From: Nitrospirota bacterium
Lineage (GTDB): Bacteria; Nitrospirota; Thermodesulfovibrionia; Thermodesulfovibrionales; UBA6898
NCBI GenBank assembly: GCA_004321925.1
Contig: SCQH01000026.1
Location: 1-37,001, forward strand
Reading direction: 5' to 3'
DNA length: 37,001 nucleotides
The translations under genes were made by a program, and so were the position numbers. Shown here piece after piece: positions 1 to 9,724 of this stretch; the stretch's first letter is position 1, and every line of letters starts with the position of its first letter. The notes beneath the pieces are model-generated. The model made no database searches. It was given only the letters and a program-made list of their open reading frames with translations, and had not been told where the DNA came from.

Positions 1-60
1 GAAATCTCTCCTCCAGAGAAGGATCCATGAGATGGAAATTCATAAGGGCGGGGAGCAGGC

Positions 61-91
61 TTGAGATTTTTTTCCCGTTATCTGATAAAAT
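61..91 (+). promoter_or_regulatory. Possible promoter of the chemosensory operon
   Basis: A TTGAGA box (61-66) lies 17 bases from GATAAA (84-89), about 80 bases upstream of the first che gene. It is AT-rich compared with the surroundings. The match is moderate and other hexamers could be chosen, so this is only a candidate start point for the long operon. Confidence 0.35.
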
Positions 92-167
92 CTTATGCGG
101 GAAGAGTATCCTGTTTTTTTGGCGCAGCAGGAAAAGACGTTAAACCGGGCGACCCAGGAGAGGTTCA

Positions 168-536
168 GTGAAGACGATTCTTATAGTAGAGGACTCTGCG
201 ACAACACGGGCACTGATCCGGGCCGTGATCGATGAGCTGGGCGACGTTGAGACGGTAGAGGCAGGGTCCGGGTTCGAGGCGCTCAAGATGCTGCCGCTCC
301 AGGATTATGATCTCATCATCACCGACATCAACATGCCCGATATCAACGGGCTTGAACTCATCAGCTTTGTCAGGAGCAACCCGCGGTATACACACCTTCC
401 CATCATCATCGTCAGCACTGAAAGAAGTGAGGAGGACAAACGACGGGGTATGGCCCTCGGCGCTACCGGCTATGTCACCAAGCCTTTCAAGTCAGGCGAG
501 CTTCAGGACATCGTCAAGAACACACTCGGCCTATGA
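168..536 (+). CDS. CheY-like single-domain response regulator
   Basis: A 122-residue receiver domain with no output domain, which would take phosphate from CheA and pass the signal on by protein contact. The acidic pair E8/D9, phospho-acceptor D53 (in ITDINMP), S83/T84 and K105 (in TKPF) are all present, so it should be phosphorylatable. The start is GTG, supported by a GGAGAGG ribosome site 4 bases upstream. Its stop overlaps the cheA start as ATGA, which implies translational coupling to CheA. It is first in the operon, and a close relative closes the operon (14945-15313). Without CheX, CheZ or CheC nearby, how it is dephosphorylated is not visible. Assignment to the receiver family is secure; the downstream target is unknown. 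Confidence 0.95.
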   Translation: MKTILIVEDSATTRALIRAVIDELGDVETVEAGSGFEALKMLPLQDYDLIITDINMPDINGLELISFVRSNPRYTHLPIIIVSTERSEEDKRRGMALGATGYVTKPFKSGELQDIVKNTLGL

Positions 537-2530
537 AATCGTCGAAAAAGGAATTCATTGCAGAGGCAGAGGAACTGCTGGAGGAGTCTCAGAGGCTGAT
601 CCTCGAGATACAGGACACGATCTCGACCGGCCTCAACCCTGACACCATCAACGCCCTTTTCAGGGCAATGCATACGCTCAAGGGGGTCTCGGGTCTCTTC
701 GGGGTGCAGGGTATCAGCACGCTGAGCCATTCTCTTGAGACCCTCATGGACGAAGTAAGGCTCGGCAAGATGGACGTCACGCACGACGTCGTCAGTTTTC
801 TCTTCAGGAATGTCGACATCCTCAAGCAGATCACCGAGAAGGTCGGCAAGGGAGACGACGAAGAGGATGTCAGCGGCTTTGTCAGGGACATAGAATCGTT
901 CAGGGCCTCGCAGAAGGGCGAAGCAGCAGGGGCATCCACTGCCTCGGCGATCGATGCATCGATCCTGAAGGTGCTTTCCGAGTATGAGGAGCATCGTCTC
1001 AAGGCCAACCAGAAGGAGGGCAAGGGCATTTACCTTGCCAAGGCAGTATTTACCCTCGATACGTTCGACACGGACCTTGAAGCGCTTACCAGGGCAGTGA
1101 AGGCAAAGGGTGAGCTGATCTCGACCCTCCCGACGTCCCAGAACGTTCCGGACGGATCCATAGGCTTCAACCTCATGTTCGGGACCAAGAGCCCGGTCAG
1201 CGAGCTGAAGAGCGAGATCCCGTATGACATTGATATGCTGGTCAGCCCGCAGGGGGCGGCCCCGGCAGCGCCAGTGGCCGAGACAACTGAAGCACAGCCG
1301 CAGTCGAAGCAGCAGGATACCCATCTGAAAAGCACCTCGACGACCGTCAGGGTCGATATTGAGAAGCTTGACAGGATACTCAATACGGTCGGAGAGCTGA
1401 CCCTGGCCAAGGGCGCGATCAAACGTATCGGGATCGAACTGGTCGAGCAGTTCGGCCAGAACAACCTCGTCTACGACATACATAAGATATCCCAGACCCT
1501 CGAAAGAAGGCTTGCCGAGCTCCAGGACCAGGTGCTGGAGATCCGCATGGTCCCGATCGGGCAGATATTTTCAAGGCTCGCGCAGGTGGTCCGGCGCTAT
1601 TCACGGGACGTGGACAAGACCATTGACCTTGTCATGTACGGAGAGGACACGGAGCTCGACAAATACCTGGCAGAGGAGATCGTCGACCCGCTGATGCACC
1701 TGATCAAGAATTCGATCGACCACGGGATCGAGACGGCTGAGGAGAGAAAGCGCAAAGGCAAGAAGGAATCAGGCACCGTCATTCTCAAGGCCTACCAGAA
1801 GGGCAACCACGTCGTGGTGGAACTGAGGGACGACGGCGCCGGGATCGACATTGAGAAGGTCAAAAAGAAGGCCCTGGAAAAGGGGCTGGTCGAGCCGGGC
1901 ATCGAGCTGGGCGAAAAAGAGGTCATCGATTTTATCTTCACCCCCGGCTTCAGCACCAAGGACTTCGCCAACGAGGTCTCCGGCAGGGGGGTCGGCATGG
2001 ACGTCGTGAAAGAGAAGCTTTCCGCCCTCGGGGGCTATGCCGAGGTCGAGACGAAAAAGGACGTTGGCACGGTCTTTATGCTGACCCTGCCAATCACCCT
2101 TGCGATCATCAAGGCGCTTATCGTAAGGGTCGGGGAGGAACGTTTCGCGGTCCCCCTGACCTCGATGTCGGAAACGCTGATCGTCGAACACAAGGATATC
2201 CAGACGATCGAATGGAAAGAGGTCTACTACCTGCGGGGTGAGATGCTGCCGATGGTCCGGGTCAGCACCTTCTTCCATTTTGAACCCTTCAAGACGGACC
2301 GGTCGTTTGCCGTGGTGGTCGGGCTCGGGGACCGGAAGGTCGGCATCCTGGTCGACGAGATGTTCGGCCAGCATGAGATCGTCATTAAATCCCTCGGCGA
2401 TTACCTGAAAAAACTGCGGGGCTTTGCCGGGGCGGCAGAGATCGGCAAGCATGAGGTCATCCTGGTTCTGGACGTGGAATCACTGATCGACGAGTCAGTG
2501 CTCAAGCAGAAGGGGGTCGGCCATGTTTGA
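533..2530 (+). CDS. cheA: Chemotaxis histidine kinase CheA
   Basis: A 665-residue kinase that autophosphorylates and feeds CheY-like regulators and CheB. The N-terminal Hpt domain carries the phospho-accepting H47 in AMHTLKG. A linker of about 170 residues follows, ending in a low-complexity Ala/Pro/Gln stretch; I cannot firmly assign a P2 domain to it. The dimerisation helices start near residue 270. The ATPase domain has its N box (NSIDHGIE) near 393-400, DDGAGID near 433 and GRGVGMD near 485. A CheW-like regulatory domain occupies about 530-655. Length and domain order are normal for the family. It overlaps the preceding gene by 4 bases and the following ATPase gene by 8, so all three are probably translationally coupled. 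Confidence 0.97.
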   Translation: MKSSKKEFIAEAEELLEESQRLILEIQDTISTGLNPDTINALFRAMHTLKGVSGLFGVQGISTLSHSLETLMDEVRLGKMDVTHDVVSFLFRNVDILKQITEKVGKGDDEEDVSGFVRDIESFRASQKGEAAGASTASAIDASILKVLSEYEEHRLKANQKEGKGIYLAKAVFTLDTFDTDLEALTRAVKAKGELISTLPTSQNVPDGSIGFNLMFGTKSPVSELKSEIPYDIDMLVSPQGAAPAAPVAETTEAQPQSKQQDTHLKSTSTTVRVDIEKLDRILNTVGELTLAKGAIKRIGIELVEQFGQNNLVYDIHKISQTLERRLAELQDQVLEIRMVPIGQIFSRLAQVVRRYSRDVDKTIDLVMYGEDTELDKYLAEEIVDPLMHLIKNSIDHGIETAEERKRKGKKESGTVILKAYQKGNHVVVELRDDGAGIDIEKVKKKALEKGLVEPGIELGEKEVIDFIFTPGFSTKDFANEVSGRGVGMDVVKEKLSALGGYAEVETKKDVGTVFMLTLPITLAIIKALIVRVGEERFAVPLTSMSETLIVEHKDIQTIEWKEVYYLRGEMLPMVRVSTFFHFEPFKTDRSFAVVVGLGDRKVGILVDEMFGQHEIVIKSLGDYLKKLRGFAGAAEIGKHEVILVLDVESLIDESVLKQKGVGHV

Positions 2531-3341
2531 GGAATTCTACGGCCTCACGACCAAGCCCTTCAGCAAGACCCCTGACCCCCGGTTCCTGTTCCTGAGCCGG
2601 AGCCACGAGGAGGCCCTGGCAAGGCTCCAGTATGCGGTCGAGGAGAAGGAGCTTGTCCTGCTGACCGGCGATGTCGGCTGCGGCAAGACGACCCTGACCC
2701 GGGCGCTGATGGACATGCTCGGGCCCCAGTACAGCGTGATCAATATCATCAACCCCATCCTGACCCCGGCGCAGTTCCTGAGGACCATTGCGATGCGCAT
2801 GGAGATCGATATCCCGACAAATCATAAGGCCGACCTGCTCGATGCGATCTACAACAAGGTCTACCAGGATTACGAGTCCGGCATATCCTATGTCATCATC
2901 ATTGACGAGGCGCAGCTGATCCCTGCCCGGGACACCTTTGAGGAGATCCGCCTGCTGACGAACTTTCAGCTGGATTATACCAACCTGATAAGCCTGATCC
3001 TCGTCGGCCAGACCGACCTGAGAAAGAGGCTGAACCATAAGACCTTTATGCCGCTGAAACAGCGGATCGGCCTTTTTTATCACCTGGGGCCGATCAGCGA
3101 GGCCGAACTGCCTGAATATGTCATGTACCGGCTGAGGATGTCAGGCAGGGATGAGATGCTCTTTACCAGCCGGGCGCTGGAACTGCTGTATAAGTATTCG
3201 GCCGGGGTGCCCCGGGTGATAAACAGTATTGCAACCTCATCGCTCCTCGACGGATACGTGCGGGAGGCAAGGGTGATCGACGAGGTCCTCATCGACGAGG
3301 CAGCACGGGAGCTTGGACTAAATGGATATCGCGAAAATTAG
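2523..3341 (+). CDS. ExeA/GspA-type AAA ATPase in the che operon
   Basis: A 272-residue P-loop ATPase. The opening (EEFYGLTTKPFSKTPDP) is typical of the ExeA/GspA group. Walker A is GDVGCGKTT at 49-57 and Walker B with the catalytic acid is VIIIDEAQ near 124-131; a sensor-like GQTDL segment and a C-terminal lid with a GVPRVIN motif follow. In type II secretion, ExeA pairs with the peptidoglycan-binding ExeB, but no ExeB, secretin or pseudopilin gene is here and there is no membrane segment. It sits between cheA and cheW, overlapping cheA by 8 bases and the cheW gene by 20. A role in positioning or assembling the array is an inference; the family alone does not show it. Confidence 0.88.
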   Translation: MFEEFYGLTTKPFSKTPDPRFLFLSRSHEEALARLQYAVEEKELVLLTGDVGCGKTTLTRALMDMLGPQYSVINIINPILTPAQFLRTIAMRMEIDIPTNHKADLLDAIYNKVYQDYESGISYVIIIDEAQLIPARDTFEEIRLLTNFQLDYTNLISLILVGQTDLRKRLNHKTFMPLKQRIGLFYHLGPISEAELPEYVMYRLRMSGRDEMLFTSRALELLYKYSAGVPRVINSIATSSLLDGYVREARVIDEVLIDEAARELGLNGYREN

Positions 3342-4011
3342 GAAAAAGGCCCGCGAGCAGGGTCAGGAAAAGAAGGCTGAAGAAAGTCCTGCGGTTATAC
3401 CGGGCACTGCCGGCGTCCCGCCGCAGGATGAACCGGCCCCGGTGAAGGCGGACGAGCCGGACGAGGCAGCAGCACCGGAGGCCGCGGAAAAACCGGCGCC
3501 CTCACCGGCAGCCAGGGACGAGGCGAATGAGGAAGATCAGGGCATCGCCGAGCTCCTTACCTTCAGCCTTGACAAAGAGGAGTTTGCCTTCAGGGTGACC
3601 GAGGTCGAGGAGATAATCAGGTTCCAGCGGATCACGATCGTACCGACCGTGCCTGAGTATGTCGCCGGGATAACCTCCCTGCGCGGGAAGATCATTCCCG
3701 TTATCGACCTTAAGACCCGGCTTGCTCTGCACAAACGCACGGCGCGGGAGTCCGCCCATGCGGTGACGAGCGGGATCGACGGGGTGGACAATAAGGGAAA
3801 GATAATAGTCCTGGCAGGACCCCGGGGCCTGATCGGCGTCATTATCGACAAGGTCATGGGAGTGGTCCGGCTGCCGGATGATATCATCCTTGAGCCTCCT
3901 CCGCACCTGAGCGAGGAGGAGACAAAATATATCGGGGGCGTGGTGATCGTGGATAAACGGTTCATTTCGATCATACGGTCGGAAGATGCCCTGGATATTG
4001 AGGTCGAATAG
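3322..4011 (+). CDS. cheW: CheW coupling protein with Ala/Pro/Glu-rich N-terminal extension
   Basis: A 229-residue protein. About 70 N-terminal residues are basic and then Ala/Pro/Glu-rich and probably disordered; a CheW domain follows from near residue 73 to the end. The domain shows the usual pattern: LTFSLDKEEFAF, EVEEIIRF, VPEYVAGITSLRGKIIPVIDL and a final GVVIVDKRFISII strand. CheW bridges CheA to the receptor tips. The ATG lies inside the end of the ATPase gene (20-base overlap) with a weak GGGAG site 11 bases upstream. Typical stand-alone CheW is about 150-165 residues, so the extension is unusual and might be a tether. A second, compact CheW is encoded at 9725-10210. Confidence 0.93.
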   Translation: MDIAKIRKKAREQGQEKKAEESPAVIPGTAGVPPQDEPAPVKADEPDEAAAPEAAEKPAPSPAARDEANEEDQGIAELLTFSLDKEEFAFRVTEVEEIIRFQRITIVPTVPEYVAGITSLRGKIIPVIDLKTRLALHKRTARESAHAVTSGIDGVDNKGKIIVLAGPRGLIGVIIDKVMGVVRLPDDIILEPPPHLSEEETKYIGGVVIVDKRFISIIRSEDALDIEVE

Positions 4012-4020
4012 GGGAGGACT

Positions 4021-6873
4021 ATGCGCGATAAACTGGAAGTCAAGATCTTAGCCCTGGTGGTGATCCTGATCGTGATCGGGGTCATTTCTGCGGGTGTCAT
4101 GGTGTCTCAGGTCGAGAAATCGAGCCTGTATTCCATTACCGAGACGAGTTCCGCGACGACGGCGAACATCATTGTCAGGGAGATCGAACGGACGATGCTC
4201 GAGGGCAGGGCAGACATGGCAAAGGCCCTGATGGACAGCATGAAAGGGGCGAGCGGCGTTGAAGAGGTCTCCCTGCTGAATTACCAGGGGAGGCAGGCCT
4301 TTGACAAGACCGCCGCGCCGACAGAGGCGGAGGTCATGAAGACGGTCGCCCAGACCAAAGCGCCGCGTTTCATCAGGGAGACCAAAAAGCTGACGTTTTA
4401 CAAACCGCTCATGAATGCCGAGAGATGCAAAACATGCCACGCGGCCGACCCTGAGGTCCTGGGTGCGGTCAAGCTTTCCATTTCTATCGAAAAGGAATAT
4501 AACAACTCCATAAAACTTATCCTCTTCGTCATCCTTGCCACGATCCTCGCCTGCATGATCTTCAGCATCATCCTCTGGCTTACGATCAGGAAGATGGTTG
4601 TGATCCCGATACAGAACCTTGAGGCTGCGGCCTCAAAACTGACCGAAGGTGACCTTTCCTTCAGTGTGCAGATCTCGAGCACCGACGAGATCGGCCGGTT
4701 CAGCAAGGCGGTCCAGGGTTCACTCCTGTCGATCTCGGGGATCCTGCAGAGGGTCAAGGAGGTCTCACGGCGGGTGACCCGCGTGACCGAGGACGTCGGC
4801 AAGGAGGCCAGGGCGGTCGTGGAAGGGACGATTCTCGAGACAGAGGCGATCAATAATATATCTGCCTCGATCGAGCAGATGAACGCCTCCATAACCGATA
4901 TCTCCGAGGGCACTGACGGCCTTGCCGCTTCGGCCGAGGAGACGGCAGCTGCCATGGAAGAGATGGTCATGAGCATCAACCAGATAACCAACAATACCCA
5001 GGATATGTCGGTGGCGGTCGAGGCCACCTCAGCCTCCATCGAACAGCTGTCGGCAACGATACGGGAAGTGTCCAACAATTCGGGCGAGTTGGCCGGCGCT
5101 GCCGAGGAGACCCAGAGCGCGATCCTCGAGATAACGTCCTCCATCAAGGAGGTCGAGACGCGGGCAAAGGAATCAGCCCAGCTCTCCGATAAGGTCAGGA
5201 AGGATGCGGTCAACCTCGGCATGGTCTCCGTTGAGAAGTCCATCGAGGGCATGCAGCATATAAAGGCCTCGGTCGAAAAGACCGCTGAATGCATCTCCAA
5301 GCTCGGAGGCAGGTCAGAGGAGATCGGCAAGATCCTCAACGTCATCGACGAGATAACCGACCAGACGACCATGCTGGCACTTAATGCGGCGATCCTCGCG
5401 GCCCAGGCCGGCGAGCACGGGAAGGGTTTCTCGGTTGTGGCAGATGAGATCAAGGACCTTGCTGACCGGACCTCCGTATCGACGCAGGAGATCGGCGAGC
5501 TGATCCAGTCGGTGCAGCAGGAGGTGCAGGACGCGGTCCTGGCCATGGGCGAGGGGCTTAAGTCCGTGGAGACCGGGTTTAAGGTCACCAATGAGGCGGT
5601 GGATGCGCTCAGGAAGATCGTGGAGAGCTCCAAGAAGTCATCTGACATGGCCGCTGCCATCGAGCATTCCACGACCGAGCAGTCAAAGGCTGCCCGGCTG
5701 GTCTCAGAGGCGATGGAGAGGGTCCTCAACATGGTGGGACAGATCGCCAAGGCAACGACCGAGCAGAACAAAGGCATCCAGCTTATCATGAAGGCGACCG
5801 AAAAGATCAGGGACGTTTCCAGCCATGCGAGGATCGCGACGAATGAGCAGGCCCTCAACAGCAAGCAGATCTCCCAGGCCGTTGAACTGGTGTCTGACAA
5901 GAGCCAGCAGATCTCCAATGCGATCAGGGAGCAGAAGCTCGGCTCGAACCAGATATGGACCTCCATTGAGAAGATAAAGGACCTGCCGAGGGCGACCAAG
6001 GACCGGGCCTTCAAGCTCGACCAGATGGTGAGGGAACTGCTCAAGGACGCTGAACTGGCCGTGCTGGAGATGGAAAAGTTCAAGTTCGCCTCTGACGCCT
6101 CCAGCGGGCTGCTGAGGATGGGCGTCGTCCCTCTTGAATCGCCCGCCGTTATGTTCAAGAAATTCGGTCCGTTGACCGAATACCTGGGCAAGAAGCTCAA
6201 CAGGAAGGTGGACCTGAAGGTGGCGGTCGACTTTCAGTCTGCGGTCAATGACATCGGCCAGGGGGTTACCCAATTCTGCTTTATGACGCCGTCGACCTAT
6301 ATCGAGGCGCATAAGAAATACAACACCAGTGTACTGGTAAAGGCCTTACGGGACGGGAAGCCCTACCAGCATTCCGTCATCATAACCAAGAACGACAGCA
6401 ACATCAACTCCCTTGAGGACCTTAAGAACCGCTCGTTCGCCTTCGGCGATCCTCACTCCACATCGAGTCACATCGCCCCCCGGGGGATGCTCCTTGCAGC
6501 AGGGATCGATATCAAGGACCTTTTCTACTATAACTATCTCGGGCATCACGACGACATTGCGAAGGCAGTGCTCAACGGTGATTTTGATGCCGGCGCGGTG
6601 ATGGAGTCTACCGCATACAAGTACAAGGACCTGGGCCTGAGGTTCGTCAAGTTCTCGGACGATATCCCGGAGTTCAATATTACCGTTTCAACCAGCCTTG
6701 ACCCTGTCCTGACGTCCGAGCTCAAGGCCGCGCTGCTTGCCCTTACCGACAATACCGCCGAGGGCACGTCGATATTGAAGTCGATCAACGAAAATTACAC
6801 GGGATTTATCGAGTCAGCCGACGATGACTATAATAACGTCAGGATCATGATGACAAAAACAGGACTGCTATGA
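4021..6873 (+). CDS. Chemoreceptor: heme-type periplasmic sensor, HAMP, MCP, and C-terminal PhnD-like domain
   Basis: A 950-residue receptor. Transmembrane helix 1 is at about 8-28 and helix 2 at about 165-188. The periplasmic part between them carries CKTCH at 136-140, a c-type heme motif. HAMP follows (about 190-243), then the cytoplasmic signalling helices with the hairpin tip at about 443-477. From residue 697 to the end there is a complete domain resembling PhnD-type phosphonate/phosphite binding proteins: [20 protein letters not shown], a [13 protein letters not shown] segment and [12 protein letters not shown]. No membrane segment separates MCP from this domain, so it should lie in the cytoplasm, which is unusual for such a fold. 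The tip reads [10 protein letters not shown] instead of the common AAIEAARAGE. The ribosome site is GGGGAGG just upstream. The next gene encodes a separate PstS-like protein. Confidence 0.92.
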   Translation: MRDKLEVKILALVVILIVIGVISAGVMVSQVEKSSLYSITETSSATTANIIVREIERTMLEGRADMAKALMDSMKGASGVEEVSLLNYQGRQAFDKTAAPTEAEVMKTVAQTKAPRFIRETKKLTFYKPLMNAERCKTCHAADPEVLGAVKLSISIEKEYNNSIKLILFVILATILACMIFSIILWLTIRKMVVIPIQNLEAAASKLTEGDLSFSVQISSTDEIGRFSKAVQGSLLSISGILQRVKEVSRRVTRVTEDVGKEARAVVEGTILETEAINNISASIEQMNASITDISEGTDGLAASAEETAAAMEEMVMSINQITNNTQDMSVAVEATSASIEQLSATIREVSNNSGELAGAAEETQSAILEITSSIKEVETRAKESAQLSDKVRKDAVNLGMVSVEKSIEGMQHIKASVEKTAECISKLGGRSEEIGKILNVIDEITDQTTMLALNAAILAAQAGEHGKGFSVVADEIKDLADRTSVSTQEIGELIQSVQQEVQDAVLAMGEGLKSVETGFKVTNEAVDALRKIVESSKKSSDMAAAIEHSTTEQSKAARLVSEAMERVLNMVGQIAKATTEQNKGIQLIMKATEKIRDVSSHARIATNEQALNSKQISQAVELVSDKSQQISNAIREQKLGSNQIWTSIEKIKDLPRATKDRAFKLDQMVRELLKDAELAVLEMEKFKFASDASSGLLRMGVVPLESPAVMFKKFGPLTEYLGKKLNRKVDLKVAVDFQSAVNDIGQGVTQFCFMTPSTYIEAHKKYNTSVLVKALRDGKPYQHSVIITKNDSNINSLEDLKNRSFAFGDPHSTSSHIAPRGMLLAAGIDIKDLFYYNYLGHHDDIAKAVLNGDFDAGAVMESTAYKYKDLGLRFVKFSDDIPEFNITVSTSLDPVLTSELKAALLALTDNTAEGTSILKSINENYTGFIESADDDYNNVRIMMTKTGLL

Positions 6874-6884
6874 AGGAGAAGCTT

Positions 6885-7703
6885 ATGATGAAAAGAACCG
6901 GAGTGTTCATGGTTGTGTTCCTCGTTACCCTCTGTACGGGCATGGCCGGGGCTCAGGAGAAGATACGGGTGGCCGGGGCGGGAGGTATGATCCCGCTTCT
7001 CACTGAACTGGCGAAGACCTATATGGCTGAACACAATAATGTGGTGATCGAGGTGGCCCAGCGGTCGATCGAGTCGAAAGGGGGCGTGATGTCGGCGGCC
7101 GAAGGCAGGGTCGAGATCGGCATGAGTGCGCGGCCCCTGAAGGACGACGAAAAGGGGCTTGGCCTCCAGATGACCGAGATAGCGCGCCTGGCAACGGTCT
7201 TCGGCGTCAACCGTTCGGTAACGCTGAAGGAGCTTACGAGTGAACAGATCTGCCAGATCTATGGGGGCAGGATAACCAGCTGGAAGGAACTCGGCGGCGG
7301 CAAGGATGCGATCATGGCCCTTTCGAGGACGGACCATGATGCCACCAAGGAAACGGTCAGAAAGGGCATCCCCTGCTTTAAGAACCTGAAGGAGGCCTCT
7401 TCTGTCGTGACCATAGCCACGGCACCCGAAATGACCAAGGTGCTTGCGATGCGCCCCAACTCGATCGGCATCACTGATGCGATCGCGGTAGACGGTTCTG
7501 CCGGTGAGATCGTTCCGTTAAAGATAGACGGGATCGACCCGACGCCGGAGCAGGTCAAGTCCGGCAGGTACAAGATCATAAAGAATTTCTATCTCGTGAC
7601 GAAAGGTCCGGCCTCCGGCCCTGCCAGGGAGTTCATCGGTTTTATCAAGGGCCCGAAAGGGGCGAAGATCATTGAGTCACTGAAGGCGGTACCGGTTAAA
7701 TGA
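6885..7703 (+). CDS. Orphan PstS-like periplasmic binding protein
   Basis: A secreted solute-binding protein of the phosphate-binding (PstS-like) group, about 272 residues from this start. It has a signal peptide with a hydrophobic core and a likely cleavage after GMAGA. The mature protein starts IRVAGAGGMIPLL; the segment LTSEQICQIYGGRITSWKELGG and a following SRTDHDATKE are family hallmarks. I chose ATG 6885 because AAGGAG sits 6 bases upstream; the more upstream ATG (6870) overlaps the receptor stop but lacks such a site. No PstA, PstB or PstC is nearby, so a transport role is not supported here. Wedged between two receptors, it may present an anion to one of them (inference). Its stop overlaps the next receptor start as ATGA. 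Confidence 0.88.
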   Translation: MMKRTGVFMVVFLVTLCTGMAGAQEKIRVAGAGGMIPLLTELAKTYMAEHNNVVIEVAQRSIESKGGVMSAAEGRVEIGMSARPLKDDEKGLGLQMTEIARLATVFGVNRSVTLKELTSEQICQIYGGRITSWKELGGGKDAIMALSRTDHDATKETVRKGIPCFKNLKEASSVVTIATAPEMTKVLAMRPNSIGITDAIAVDGSAGEIVPLKIDGIDPTPEQVKSGRYKIIKNFYLVTKGPASGPAREFIGFIKGPKGAKIIESLKAVPVK

Positions 7704-9724
7704 TACTGAAAAAGTCAATAACGGCAAAGTTCATCTCAGCCCTTTTTGTGGTCTTCCTGATCGGCCAGTTCGCCGGGGCCGTGCTCCTGATCATGTTCAC
7801 CCGGTCAGCTCTCTTTGATTCACTCGAAAAAAGGATCAGCAGGGCCGGTTCCACGACAGCAGGGATGAGTGCAGGCCCTTTGCTGAGCTACGATTACGGC
7901 CTGATCGACGTCTATCTTGAGGAGGTCATGAAGGACGATGACATCGCCTCGGTGCATATCCTCGACGGCACCGGGAAGGTGATCAGGGAGATCGTGAAGT
8001 CCAAAGATGCCGACCTGGTGAGCCTTAACCCGTTCTATTATAAAAAGGGCCTGACGCTCAGGGTCCCGGTGAATGCTGCCGGGTCAAAGATAGGAGAGGT
8101 GCGCATAGAATACTCGGCGAAGAGCGTCAATAAGAACATCTACGACAGCATGCTGGCGATATTTCTTTCGCAGCTCATGATGTTCCTGGTCATCGGGATT
8201 ATCATGGCCTATCTCTTCAACCGCAATGTCAAAAAACCGGTCAACGAGATCAACCGCGCCATTGAGAAGATCACGATGGGGGACCTGACCATAGAGGTGC
8301 CTTCCGTCGGCGAAAACGAGATCGGCAGCGTTGCCAAGGGCGTGATGTTCCTGCTCGAACGGCTTGTCCAGACGGTCTCAAAGCTTAATTCCACCGCGGT
8401 CAATGTCTCGATGGCGATCCAGCAGGTCAACGTGACCTACAACAGCGTGACCGGCGGCATGACCCGGCAGTCGGAGGCGGTCAGGGACGTTGCCAAGGCC
8501 GTCCAGAATGCCAATAAGGCCCAGTCCGACATCAGCGACAGCTCGGAGAAACTGGCCAGTTTTTCGGTTGAGAACGTCTCCTCGCTTATCGAGCTGAAGG
8601 CCACGGCGGAGGAGATAGCTTCAAATACCCAGAGGCTTCTCAAGGCCACCGAGGACCTCTATTCGGTCGTCTCGCAGATCACGCAGACCGCCAAGGCCAT
8701 TTCGAAGACCTCAAACAGCGCCCTGGTAGCGGTGGAAGACACCTCCGCCTCGGTCGAAGAGATCGGCGCCTCGATCAGGGAGGTCGAAGATCATGCCCGT
8801 GAGTCCTCCAAGATGGCCCTCCGGGTCCAGGACATTACGTCGGATACGGGGATGCTGGCGATCATGAATGCGGTCGAGGGGATGGAAAATATCTCGGTCG
8901 AGGTCCAGAAGTCCTACGAGATCGTGGAGCGGCTGGATTCCCGTTCCGTGGATATCGAGAAGGTGCTCTCGGTCATCAAGGACGTCACGGAAAAGACGAG
9001 CCTGCTGAGCCTCAATGCCGCGATCCTGGCCGCCCAGGCGGGTGAATACGGGAAGAGCTTCTCGGTCGTCGCGGATGAGATCAGCGCCCTCTCCGACAGG
9101 ACGGCCAGTTCAACGCGGGAGATCGGCGGCATCGTCAAGACGATCCAGAGGGACATCAAGGACGCCGGCCAGTCGATCGAATCCGCCAAGACACGGGTCG
9201 AGGACGGAAATACGCTTGTCCTGAAGGTCGGCGACGCGCTCAAGGACATTCTCAATGCGGCCGAACATTCCACCGAGATGACCAAGGCGATCGAGCGTGC
9301 TACCGAGGAACAGTCGCGGGGGTTAAAGCAGATCACGATAGGCATCGAGGACATCAGGAAGATGATGAAGGGCATCACTAAGTCCACCGGCGAGCAGGAC
9401 CGGGCTCTCGGCTTCCTTCTGGAGAGTGTCAGCGAGGTCAAGGACGTTGCCGACCTGAGCAGGCGCGGGACCGAGGAGCAGGCGATCGGCACGAAGGGCA
9501 TCTCCCGCAATCTCGAGCTTGCCAATGAAAGGATAACCAGGATAAATCAGGCGGTCCTCAACCAAAGCAAGCTCAATGATACGATCGTCGACTCGATGGA
9601 CAAGATAGGCAGCATCGGCAACGCGACCATCAGGGAGATGGAAGAGGTGTCGGTCTCCCTTAATACGCTCTTCGCCGAGATCGAGATCCTTAAAAAAGAG
9701 ATGCAGGGATTCAGGCTTAAATAA
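7700..9724 (+). CDS. Methyl-accepting chemotaxis protein
   Basis: A 674-residue receptor with transmembrane helix 1 at about 11-33, a periplasmic region of about 120 residues, helix 2 at about 154-173, HAMP at about 174-226 and a long cytoplasmic signalling coiled coil. The periplasmic region looks like a small PAS/Cache-like fold (VHILDGTGKVIREI, GSKIGEVRIEY), without a CxxCH heme motif. The signalling tip at about 425-461 includes [13 protein letters not shown], the same variant as in the other receptor of this operon. No C-terminal CheR/CheB tether peptide is seen. It starts in a 4-base overlap with the PstS-like gene and abuts the second cheW with no gap, so receptor, binding protein and coupling protein are probably made together. 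Confidence 0.93.
   Translation: MILKKSITAKFISALFVVFLIGQFAGAVLLIMFTRSALFDSLEKRISRAGSTTAGMSAGPLLSYDYGLIDVYLEEVMKDDDIASVHILDGTGKVIREIVKSKDADLVSLNPFYYKKGLTLRVPVNAAGSKIGEVRIEYSAKSVNKNIYDSMLAIFLSQLMMFLVIGIIMAYLFNRNVKKPVNEINRAIEKITMGDLTIEVPSVGENEIGSVAKGVMFLLERLVQTVSKLNSTAVNVSMAIQQVNVTYNSVTGGMTRQSEAVRDVAKAVQNANKAQSDISDSSEKLASFSVENVSSLIELKATAEEIASNTQRLLKATEDLYSVVSQITQTAKAISKTSNSALVAVEDTSASVEEIGASIREVEDHARESSKMALRVQDITSDTGMLAIMNAVEGMENISVEVQKSYEIVERLDSRSVDIEKVLSVIKDVTEKTSLLSLNAAILAAQAGEYGKSFSVVADEISALSDRTASSTREIGGIVKTIQRDIKDAGQSIESAKTRVEDGNTLVLKVGDALKDILNAAEHSTEMTKAIERATEEQSRGLKQITIGIEDIRKMMKGITKSTGEQDRALGFLLESVSEVKDVADLSRRGTEEQAIGTKGISRNLELANERITRINQAVLNQSKLNDTIVDSMDKIGSIGNATIREMEEVSVSLNTLFAEIEILKKEMQGFRLK

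Noticed and set aside
1-75. Possible divergent minus-strand gene starting near position 40 and running out of the window
   Set aside because: Only about 14 codons are visible and no ribosome site is seen, so it cannot be supported.
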